This document shows positions 6,899 to 14,518 of a stretch of DNA of 64,000 nucleotides, in pieces. This DNA comes from RYN-230 sp963851025. Its GTDB lineage: Bacteria; Actinomycetota; Actinomycetes; Streptosporangiales; Streptosporangiaceae. The translations under genes were made by a program, and so were the position numbers. Where the stretch lies: the NCBI GenBank assembly GCA_963851025.1, contig CAWKOA010000006.1, positions 310,001 to 374,000 on the forward strand. Reading direction: 5' to 3'. The notes beneath the pieces were generated by a model. The model worked only from the letters and a program-made list of their open reading frames with translations, did not search any database and was not told the origin of the DNA. Each line of letters begins with the position of its first letter. Positions within the stretch are counted from its first letter, which is position 1.

Positions 6899-9262
6899 TT
6901 ACTCGGCGCGCAGCGCGGAGGCGGTGCGGATCCGGGTGGCCCAGCCCGCCGGGAGCAGCGCCCCGGCCACCGCGATCACCACCCCGGCCAGGGCCAGCGC
7001 CACCAGTTCCGGTGCCCGGTACACCGACAGGTAACTGGCGGGCAGGCCCAGGTTCGCGGACGAGGCCATGGCCGGCAGCACCGCGTGGTGCAGCGCGATC
7101 CCGGCCGGCAGCGCGATCAGCCCGGCCACCAGCCCCGTTCCGGCGACCCAGCAGACCACCATGGCGATGACCTGCCGGGGCGTCATCCCGATAGCCTTGA
7201 ACACGCCCAGGTCGTGCACCCGGTCGCGGGTGCTGAGCACGACGGTGTTCAGCACGCCCAGGCCGGCCACCAGGGCCAGCAGCGCCGTGAGGGCACCGAT
7301 CAGCCCGAGCATGAGATTCACCACGACGGAGTTCCTGAGGTTCAGGGACGCCGCGTACCCCGAGCCGAGCCGGGTGCCGAGCGACCGCGCATAGCTGGCC
7401 GGGGAGACGCCGGGACGCAGCCCGACGTCGTACTGGCCCGGCGCGGTCAGGGCCGGGCCGACGTGCGCGTCGGCCAGGGTCCGCCAGTCGGTGATGACGG
7501 ATACCCCACGGTTCTGGGCGTCGAAGTCCTCGCCGACGATCCGCACCGGGATCGGCCTGCCGTCCAGCGCGATCGTCACGGTGTCCCCGATCGCCTTGCC
7601 GGTCAGGGTGAGGAAGCCGGTGGACACGACCGCCTGGCCCGGGCCGGTGTACCAGTGCCCGCTGATCATCGGATAGCCGGTCCAGGCGGCCGGGCCGCGG
7701 AACGCGGTGAGCGGATGCTGCCCGGTCAGCCCGGCCACGCTGATCATGTTGTCGGTCTCGGCCACGTAGCGGCGCGTGCCCGGCTGGGCGGCCAGCGCCG
7801 CCTGGACGGTCCGCTGCTGGGCGGCGCTGAAGCTGAACGAGTTATTCGAGCTCCGGTAGATCTGCACCGGCTCGGCGGCCGAGTGCGACAGGCCGCCCAC
7901 CACCCGGTTCAGCGAGCTGCCCAGGCCGACCGCGAAGGTCACCGCGGCCGCCCCGAGCAGCACGGCGACCAGCGTGATCGCGGTGCGGGCCGGGCGGGCG
8001 AACGGGGCCGCCAGCCCGATCGTCACCGGCCGGGGCAGCCGCAGCCGGCCGGACAGCCGGTGCGCGGCGTAGCCGCGGCCCGTCCGCGGGGCCCGGCCCG
8101 CGGCGATGGCCTGCACGGCGCTGAGCCGCGCCGCCCCCATGGCCGGCAGCAGGGCCGCGATCGCGACCAGGCCGAGCATGGCCGCGGGCACGGCCACGTC
8201 CACCCACACCGGGACGCTGAGCTGGCCCACGCCGTAGGCGTTCGCGGCCTGGCGCAGCAGCATCATGGCCAGCAGGTCGCCGGCCACCAGGCCACCCAGG
8301 ACACCGGCCAGGGCGGGCACCGTGACCTGGGCCGTGTAGGCCGCCATCACCTGCCCCGGGGTGAAGCCGATGCTCTTGAGGATCCCGATCCGGCGGTAAC
8401 CGGACACCACCGCGCCGCTGACCACATTGGCCACGATCAGCACCGACATCACCAGGCCGATCAGCCCGAACGCGACCAGGAACGGCACGAACGGCGCGAT
8501 CCTCGACGTCTCCTGCTCCCGGACGGTCAGGTAGGACTGGACGGCGGTCACCGCGCCGGGCGGCAGGGCCGCACCGACCGCGGCGGCATCCGCGTGGACG
8601 GCCACGGCGGAGCCCGCGCTGCGGAAGCGGTACAGCATCTGATCGCTGCCGGGTGCCCCAGGGGTACGCAGCCGGGCTATCTCGCCGGGCGTCACCCAGC
8701 CGTCCGCGGAGTCGGTGACCGAGGTGGCCCTCCCGACCACGGTCAGCACCGGGTGACCCGGCGCGCTGGTGATGGTGAGCTTGGCCCCGAGCGGGAGCCC
8801 GATCTGGATGTCGCTGGCCGGGTTGTCGGCCAGCACCATCTGGCCGGGCCGGTCCGCCCAGTGGCCGGCCTGCAGGGTGAGGTCATCCACCCGGCTGCCC
8901 GGCGCTGACCGCCCGGCCAGCGTCATCGGGGGCAGGGATCCATCCGGACCCGCCTGGCCGGTCAGCTGCGGGGCGACGCTCACCGCCGCGAACGGGCCAG
9001 CCGCCGCCGTAACCTGCGGCAACCGCCGGGTCGCGGCCACGTCGGCCGGGGTGGCCCGGGCCGGGTCGATGATCACGGCCAGGTGAGCGCCACGCTGCGC
9101 CGCGAACGAGTGGTCAAACGGGGCGCTGGAGTCCACCACGAGGGCCAGGGCCAGCACGGACGCCCCGGTGGATACCAGCAGCACCAGGCCGATGACGATG
9201 GTCTGCACCCGGCGGCGGGTCACCCCGCCGCGCACCGCCCGGCCGACCGGCCCGGCTCTCAT
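6899..9262 (-). CDS. FtsX-like ABC permease (MacB class)
   Basis: The 787-residue membrane protein has an N-terminal membrane helix (TIVIGLVLLVSTGASVLALA), a large extracytoplasmic domain and a first FtsX three-helix block near residues 260-390. A second helix with an extracytoplasmic domain and a C-terminal FtsX block (LGVFKAIGMTPRQVIAMVV) follow. Two FtsX domains in one chain fit transporters that act on periplasmic or lipid substrates rather than importers. Its ATG overlaps the stop of the ATPase gene by 4 bp. The pair diverges from a two-component system, which may sense envelope stress and control it. Confidence 0.9.
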   Translation of the reverse strand: MRAGPVGRAVRGGVTRRRVQTIVIGLVLLVSTGASVLALALVVDSSAPFDHSFAAQRGAHLAVIIDPARATPADVAATRRLPQVTAAAGPFAAVSVAPQLTGQAGPDGSLPPMTLAGRSAPGSRVDDLTLQAGHWADRPGQMVLADNPASDIQIGLPLGAKLTITSAPGHPVLTVVGRATSVTDSADGWVTPGEIARLRTPGAPGSDQMLYRFRSAGSAVAVHADAAAVGAALPPGAVTAVQSYLTVREQETSRIAPFVPFLVAFGLIGLVMSVLIVANVVSGAVVSGYRRIGILKSIGFTPGQVMAAYTAQVTVPALAGVLGGLVAGDLLAMMLLRQAANAYGVGQLSVPVWVDVAVPAAMLGLVAIAALLPAMGAARLSAVQAIAAGRAPRTGRGYAAHRLSGRLRLPRPVTIGLAAPFARPARTAITLVAVLLGAAAVTFAVGLGSSLNRVVGGLSHSAAEPVQIYRSSNNSFSFSAAQQRTVQAALAAQPGTRRYVAETDNMISVAGLTGQHPLTAFRGPAAWTGYPMISGHWYTGPGQAVVSTGFLTLTGKAIGDTVTIALDGRPIPVRIVGEDFDAQNRGVSVITDWRTLADAHVGPALTAPGQYDVGLRPGVSPASYARSLGTRLGSGYAASLNLRNSVVVNLMLGLIGALTALLALVAGLGVLNTVVLSTRDRVHDLGVFKAIGMTPRQVIAMVVCWVAGTGLVAGLIALPAGIALHHAVLPAMASSANLGLPASYLSVYRAPELVALALAGVVIAVAGALLPAGWATRIRTASALRAE

Positions 9263-10038
9263 CGCCGCACTCCCGCCGGCGCCGTGGGCTGGCCGGCGCC
9301 GGGCTGGTTTTCGTTGCGGAAAATAAGGCCGTCGGCGATGTGCACGGTGCGGCTGGCGTAGTGACCAGCCAGGTCGGGGTTGTGGGTGACCAGCACCAGC
9401 GTGTGCCCCGCGCTGTTCAGGTCGCGGAGCAGCTCGCCGATCTCCTCGCCGGTGGCGGTGTCCAGGGCGCCGGTCGGCTCGTCGGCCAGCAGCAGCGCGG
9501 GCCGGTTGACCAGCGCGCGGGCGATCGCCACCCGCTGCCGCTCCCCGCCGGACAGCCGCCCGGGGTAGGCGTCCTTGTGCTGCTCGATGCGCAGCACGGC
9601 CAGCAGTTCGGCGACCCGGGCCCGGGCCTGCCGCCGCGGCAGCCCGGCCAGCTGGGCGGGCAGCAGCACGTTGTCAGCCACGGTCAGGTCGTCCAGCAGG
9701 TTGAAGAACTGGAAGATCATGCCGATCTGCTGCCGCCGGAACCGGGCCAGCCCGGTCTCGCTGAGCCGGTCGATCCGCTGGCCGGCCACGGTGACCGTCC
9801 CGCTGCTCGGCCGGTCCAGCCCGGCGATGAGGTTGAGCAGGGTGGACTTGCCGCTCCCGGACGGTCCCATCACCGCGACCGCCTCGCCCGCAGCGATATC
9901 CAGGCTGATGGCCCGCAGGGCGGGCGGCCCGTCTCCCTCGTAGGACTTCGTGACGCCGCTGAGCTGTATCAGCGGCTCCGCGGGCGGGGCGGCGGTGCCC
10001 CCCGCGCCCGCCCAGCCCGAGGTGATGTCCGCGTTCAT
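9259..10038 (-). CDS. ABC transporter ATP-binding protein (MacB/LolD class)
   Basis: The 259-residue ATPase has Walker A GPSGSGKSTL near residue 57, the Q-loop region RRQQIGMIFQFFNLL, signature LSGGERQRVA and Walker B LLLADEPTGALD. The LSGGERQRVAIARAL and EPTGALD forms are typical of the MacB/LolD/FtsE branch. ATG 10038 has GGGAGGAAG upstream. The stop overlaps the start of the FtsX permease gene (ATGA). A 218-bp gap separates it from the divergent histidine kinase gene. Confidence 0.93.
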   Translation of the reverse strand: MNADITSGWAGAGGTAAPPAEPLIQLSGVTKSYEGDGPPALRAISLDIAAGEAVAVMGPSGSGKSTLLNLIAGLDRPSSGTVTVAGQRIDRLSETGLARFRRQQIGMIFQFFNLLDDLTVADNVLLPAQLAGLPRRQARARVAELLAVLRIEQHKDAYPGRLSGGERQRVAIARALVNRPALLLADEPTGALDTATGEEIGELLRDLNSAGHTLVLVTHNPDLAGHYASRTVHIADGLIFRNENQPGAGQPTAPAGVRR

Positions 10039-10256
10039 GGGTCTTCCTCCCGTGAGGATGCCGTGCGCCAGGATGGGGCCCGGACCGGATCGGCCCGGCG
10101 CTGACAGCGTCCCGGGCGGGGGCAGCCGGCAACATCCCGGAGGAGCCCGGATCCGGGGTGGTGCTAGCGCCCGGGGCGAACCGGGGTCCAGCGGGATGGG
10201 CGGCGCGCCATCATTCCTCTAGCGTTCGAGCCAGGACCAGGGCACCGGAGGAGCAG

Positions 10257-11615
10257 ATGGCTGAAGGCGGGGCAGGAGCCGGGCCGGTGGCCAGCCTGCC
10301 TGCGGGCCCCCTTCCCGGTGGCGGGAGTGGCGTGCGCACCAGCCCAGGGCCCCTGGCCGGGGTGCTGCTGCGGCTGGCCGCGCCGGTAGTCTCCGCGCAG
10401 ACCTGGCTGGCCGTCATCCACCTGGCCGCCGGGGTGGTCACCGGCCTGCTGGCCTTCGACGTCATCGTGGCGCTGGCCGTGGTCGGTATCGGCACGCTGT
10501 GGCTCTTCCTGATTGGCCTCCCGGTGCTGGTGGCAGCGCTCTGGCTGGGCCTGCAGTTCGGCCGGGCCGAGCGGGCCAGGTTCCTGCTCATGCTGGGCGT
10601 GAACGTCCCGGCCGCGCGGATCCCGGTGAGCCCCGACCGGGGCCGGTGGCGGCGGATGTTCCGGCTGCTGACCGCGCGCGTGGCGTGGCGTCATGCCGCG
10701 TACGCGCTGGTCCGGCTGCCGCTCAGCCTCGCGGAGATGATCATCGTCACCGCCTTCTGGTCGTTCGCGCTGGCCATGCTCGGGCTGCCGCTGTTCAGCT
10801 GGATGTTCATCCGGCTGAACTGGCACGTGACCGCTGCCCTGCCGCACGGCTGGCTGGTGTACCCGGCGGTGCTGCTGGGAGTGATCCTGCTGCCCGTGGC
10901 GGCGGCGGTGACCCAGGGACTGGCCGCGGCCGACGCCGCGGTCGCCCGCTACCTGATCGGCCCGGGCAGCCAGGCCGACATGACCGAGCGGATGGGCGAG
11001 CTCGAGCGCAGCCGGGCCCAGGCCGTGGGGTCAGCGGAGGCCGAACGGCGCCGGATCGAGCGGGACCTGCACGACGGCGCCCAGCAGCGGCTGGTGTCGC
11101 TGGCCATGAACCTCGGACGGGCCCGGGCCCGGTTCGCCGACGACCCGGACGGGGCCCGCGTCATCATCGACCAGGCCCACGAAGAGGCCAAGCAGGCTCT
11201 CACCGAGCTGCGCAACCTGGTCCGCGGCGTGCATCCGCCGGTACTGTCCGACCGGGGCCTGGACGCCGCGATCTCGGGGCTGGCCGCGCTGAGCCCGGTG
11301 CCGGTCACCGTGCACGCCAGCCTGGCGGACCGGCCCGCTGCGTCAGCCGAGGCCATCGCGTACTTCATCGTTGCCGAGGCGCTCACCAACGTGGCCAAGC
11401 ACGCCCGCGCGACCCGGGCTGAGGTCGAGGTTTCCCGGCGCGGCGACGTGCTGCGCGTGGTCATCCGCGACGACGGCATCGGCGGCGCCGACCCCCAGGG
11501 ACAGGGCCTGGCCGGCCTGGCCGACCGGCTGGCCGGCGTGGATGGGCGGCTGTCGGTGCGCAGCCCGGCCGGGGGCCCGACCGTGATCGAGGCGGAACTG
11601 CCATGCGCGTCGTGA
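10257..11615 (+). CDS. Sensor histidine kinase (NarL/DesK class)
   Basis: ATG 10257, with GGAGGAG upstream, gives 452 residues. The N-terminal half has four or more membrane helices of the actinobacterial putative sensor domain. The HisKA_3 dimerisation box AERRRIERDLHDGAQQRLVS holds the phospho-acceptor His. The HATPase domain has EALTNVAKHA (N-box) and DDGIGGADPQGQGLAGLADR (G-boxes). The response regulator gene starts 13 bp inside its end. The kinase probably senses an envelope signal and phosphorylates that regulator; the divergent MacB/FtsX-like pump is a plausible target. Confidence 0.92.
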   Translation: MAEGGAGAGPVASLPAGPLPGGGSGVRTSPGPLAGVLLRLAAPVVSAQTWLAVIHLAAGVVTGLLAFDVIVALAVVGIGTLWLFLIGLPVLVAALWLGLQFGRAERARFLLMLGVNVPAARIPVSPDRGRWRRMFRLLTARVAWRHAAYALVRLPLSLAEMIIVTAFWSFALAMLGLPLFSWMFIRLNWHVTAALPHGWLVYPAVLLGVILLPVAAAVTQGLAAADAAVARYLIGPGSQADMTERMGELERSRAQAVGSAEAERRRIERDLHDGAQQRLVSLAMNLGRARARFADDPDGARVIIDQAHEEAKQALTELRNLVRGVHPPVLSDRGLDAAISGLAALSPVPVTVHASLADRPAASAEAIAYFIVAEALTNVAKHARATRAEVEVSRRGDVLRVVIRDDGIGGADPQGQGLAGLADRLAGVDGRLSVRSPAGGPTVIEAELPCAS

Positions 11616-12244
11616 TCGCCGAGGACTCGGTCCTGCTCCGGGAGGGAGTGACCCGGCTGCTGGCCGAGGCCGGGCACGATGTGGTGGCGGCGGCCGGGGA
11701 GGCCGAGGAGTTCCTGCGCGCGGTGGCCAAGCACGAGCCGGACGCCGTGGTCGTGGACGTGCGGATGCCGCCCACCTTCACCGACGAGGGGCTGCGCGCC
11801 GCCCTGGTGGTCCGCCAGCGCTGGCCCGGGATCGGCGTGCTGGTGCTGTCCCAGTACGTGGAGGAGCGCTACGCCACGGAGCTCATCTCGGACCGGCCGT
11901 ACGGCGTCGGCTACCTGCTCAAGGACCGGGTGGCGGACCTGGCCGAGTTCCTCGACGCACTGGACCGGGTGGCCGCGGGGGGCAGCGCGCTGGACCCGGA
12001 GGTCGTCGCCCAGCTGCTGGCCCGCAGCCGGCACCCGCTGGCCGACCTGACCGCGCGCGAGCGTGAGGTGCTCGCGCTGATGGCCGAGGGCCGGTCCAAC
12101 ACGGCCATCGCGGCCACCCTCGTCGTCGGCGAGGGCGCGGTGGCCAAGCACATCAACAGCATTTTCGCCAAGCTGCGGCTGCCGCCCGCCGACCGGGATC
12201 ACCGGCGGGTCCTGGCGGTCCTGCGCTACCTGGGAGCGGGATGA
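11603..12244 (+). CDS. LuxR/NarL-type response regulator
   Basis: The 213-residue protein starts MRVVIAEDSVLLREG, with receiver acidic residues at E7 and D8. The phospho-acceptor Asp sits in DAVVVDVRMPPT near residue 51, and the receiver Lys is in GYLLKDRV. The C-terminal HTH is LTAREREVLALMAEGRSNTAI followed by VKHINSIFAKL-like residues. It overlaps the kinase gene by 13 bp, and its stop overlaps the next start (ATGA), so the three genes form one operon. Confidence 0.93.
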   Translation: MRVVIAEDSVLLREGVTRLLAEAGHDVVAAAGEAEEFLRAVAKHEPDAVVVDVRMPPTFTDEGLRAALVVRQRWPGIGVLVLSQYVEERYATELISDRPYGVGYLLKDRVADLAEFLDALDRVAAGGSALDPEVVAQLLARSRHPLADLTAREREVLALMAEGRSNTAIAATLVVGEGAVAKHINSIFAKLRLPPADRDHRRVLAVLRYLGAG

Positions 12245-13287
12245 CCGTGGCTCCAGCCCTGCCCATGACCCGCGTGCGCTGGGTGGTTCTCGCGGTCGGC
12301 CTCCCCGTGGTGATGGCCCTCATCGGGTTCGCCGCGTACGGCTGGGTCAACGGCACCGTCGTCTACCTGGCCAGCGAGAACACCGTCGGTTACTCGGTCG
12401 GCTTCAGCGTCCCGCCGGCCGGCGGGCAGGCCCGGGTGACCACCAGCAACGCCGATCTCGCGGTGCGGGCCGGCACCGGTCAGGCGATCGTGGTCCGCGG
12501 GCGCCTGCGCAGCAGCTTCGTCCGGCCCCGCTTCACCTATCGCTCGACCCCTGCCGGGCTGGCGCTTGATCCCCAGTGCCGGATGCCCAACCTGACCTGC
12601 TCGCTCAGCTTCGGCGTCACCGTCCCGGCCGGGCTGCCGGTCAGCGTCAGCGACTCGTTCGGCGCGCTGCGGGCCAGCGGGCTGCGCGGCACGGTCACGA
12701 TGTCGGACAACTCCGGAGACCTGACCGCGTCCCGGCTGACCGGCACCATCCACCTGGCGGACCTCTTCGGCACCCTCAGCGCCTCCGGCCTGTCCGGCAG
12801 CATCCGGCTGGACAACAACTCCGGCGACATCCAGGCGTCCGGGGTGACCGGCGACACCCGGCTGCAGGACAGCTTCGGCGCCATCTCGGTGACCGGGATC
12901 TCCGCGGCCGACGTGGTGGCCAGCAACAACTCCGGTGACATCTCGCTGACGTTCACCAAGGTCCCGCAGCGGGTGAACGTCACCGACAGCTTCGGCAGCA
13001 TCACGCTCGTGCTGCCGGACGGCCGCACCGCCTACCGGGTGCAGACCCGGGACTCCTTCGGCCGGACGACCGTGACCGTGCCGCAGTCACCCTCGGCCCG
13101 GAACGTGATCACAGCCAGCAACAACTCCGGCGACATCACCATCGTCAACCAGAGGCAGCCCGTGCCACCCCTCCCGCCGGTCTCGCCCTTCCACCCGGCC
13201 CGGACCGGCGCGGGACAGGCGCTCCCCGGTCAGGGGACGGTGACGTCGCGGGTGGCCTGGACCGCCCGGCGCACCATGCGCGCGTAG
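12241..13287 (+). CDS. Membrane-anchored DUF4097-type beta-repeat protein
   Basis: The 348-residue protein has one N-terminal membrane helix (VVLAVGLPVVMALIGFAAYG) and an extracytoplasmic beta-repeat domain of the DUF4097 adhesin-like type. Turns alternate strictly between a D-[SL]-F-G motif (SDSFGAL, ADLFGTL, QDSFGAI, TDSFGSI, RDSFGRT) and an NSGD motif (SDNSGDL, DNNSGDI, SNNSGDI twice), a regular two-rung repeat. It is coupled to the response regulator gene by a 4-bp overlap. Its last 58 bp overlap the convergent SGNH gene. A role in envelope sensing with the two-component system is inferred. Confidence 0.8.
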   Translation: MTVAPALPMTRVRWVVLAVGLPVVMALIGFAAYGWVNGTVVYLASENTVGYSVGFSVPPAGGQARVTTSNADLAVRAGTGQAIVVRGRLRSSFVRPRFTYRSTPAGLALDPQCRMPNLTCSLSFGVTVPAGLPVSVSDSFGALRASGLRGTVTMSDNSGDLTASRLTGTIHLADLFGTLSASGLSGSIRLDNNSGDIQASGVTGDTRLQDSFGAISVTGISAADVVASNNSGDISLTFTKVPQRVNVTDSFGSITLVLPDGRTAYRVQTRDSFGRTTVTVPQSPSARNVITASNNSGDITIVNQRQPVPPLPPVSPFHPARTGAGQALPGQGTVTSRVAWTARRTMRA

Positions 13288-14111
13288 ACGTAGGTCCCGG
13301 GGATTTCCGGGTGGATATGATCCGGCCACAGTATGTTCATCCGGTTCTTGATCGTGTCGTACCAGTCGGCCGGCGTCACGCTGGGATGCTGGCGGATAAA
13401 GGCCGCCTCCGTCGCGTTGACCTGCTTACTCCACGAATCAGGAACATAGGTGTTGATAAGGACGAGCTTGCGGTCCGGGCCGAGGATTTGCATCAGCTCG
13501 TTGAGCTGGCGGGTGGTGACGAGGTAATTGGTGCCGAGGCCGATCACCACGACGGGGCGCAGCCGGCCCGTGTCCGCCAGCCTGCGCACGATGGCCAGGC
13601 CCGCGGGCATCTCCCGGTCGGGCTTGGCGTCGATGTAGATGCCGGGCATGGCCGCCGCGAGAGCCATGGCGCTGGCCGCCATGACCGAGTCGCCGATCGC
13701 CGTCACCTGCTTGCCCGTGACCTTGGCCGGGGTGGCTGAGGGCGCGGGAGTGCCGGTGGCCACGCTGCTGGCGCCGGGAACGCCGGTGGCGTGGGTACCC
13801 GTGCTTTGACTACCTGGGCCCGGAGTACTGGTTCCGGCGGAACGGGCCGCGGCCAGGCCGCGCGCCTGGGTGGCCGCACTGACCCGCTCACCCTCGGAGA
13901 TCTGCCGCTCCATCCCGGCGGGCGCGGCGGCCTGGTGCAGCAGGCCGCACCCGCCGGTGGCCGCGACCGTCAGGACCGCGACCGCGCACCAGCCGAGCCG
14001 TGACCGTTTCCTGATCCAGCCTCCAGCCTGAGCCGCGGTGGCCGCTTTCTTAACCGGTAGCCCGGTTTTCCCGTTTTCTTCAGCGGCCCGGGCCGCACGT
14101 TTCGTGGTCAA
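13230..14111 (-). CDS. Secreted or membrane-anchored SGNH-fold hydrolase-like protein
   Basis: The 293-residue protein has a basic N-terminus, a membrane segment (LGWCAVAVLTVAATGGCGLL, which could be a lipobox ending in TGGC), a Ser/Thr/Pro linker and an SGNH domain. The domain has the block I serine in TAIGDSVMAAS, an IGLGTN block III motif and the block V Asp/His pair in WPDHIHPE. It resembles the free C-terminal domain of OatA-like acyltransferases, acting on cell-wall or polysaccharide acyl groups outside the cell. It is convergent with the DUF4097 gene. Confidence 0.8.
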   Translation of the reverse strand: MTTKRAARAAEENGKTGLPVKKAATAAQAGGWIRKRSRLGWCAVAVLTVAATGGCGLLHQAAAPAGMERQISEGERVSAATQARGLAAARSAGTSTPGPGSQSTGTHATGVPGASSVATGTPAPSATPAKVTGKQVTAIGDSVMAASAMALAAAMPGIYIDAKPDREMPAGLAIVRRLADTGRLRPVVVIGLGTNYLVTTRQLNELMQILGPDRKLVLINTYVPDSWSKQVNATEAAFIRQHPSVTPADWYDTIKNRMNILWPDHIHPEIPGTYVYARMVRRAVQATRDVTVP

Positions 14112-14518
14112 TTTCCTGCCCCCCGTTCACTGACTCTTTTTCGCCGCACGGCACTGATCGCAAACGCCGTGTCCGTGAATAGGGCGGAAGGTGCGGTTAG
14201 CCGTTCCCGGCGTTATCAGGGCCACCCCGGCCCAGGGGCAGGCGGCCCGGCGGGGAGGCGGTGGCGGGAGTACCGGGCCCGGTGGCGGGTAGTGCACGGC
14301 GCCCCGGCCGGGGCGCCGGTCACGGCGGCGGGCCGGCGGGGCACGACGCGCGGAAGGTGTTCCAGTGGCGGGAGGGAAGGCGCGCCGGGACCCGGGCGGC
14401 GGCGGCACGCCGGAAATCAGGTATCGCCTATGTACTTAATATCCGCGTTCTTACGCTCTGACCCGGCGCTGGGCGGAAGCATAGGATGCCGAGGGCACAG
14501 GAACGTGTGGAGGCGTGG
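14112..14518. other. Intergenic region upstream of the kinase gene
   Basis: This stretch of about 400 bp separates the divergent SGNH and kinase genes. I see no convincing gene or RNA in it. Its final part, around 14415-14450, is locally AT-richer (TATGTACTTAATATCC) and is the likeliest place for the kinase promoter. Confidence 0.4.

Noticed and set aside
7085..8908. A 607-codon plus-strand frame opposite the FtsX permease
   Set aside because: It is a shadow of the permease gene, with no start signal or family motif.
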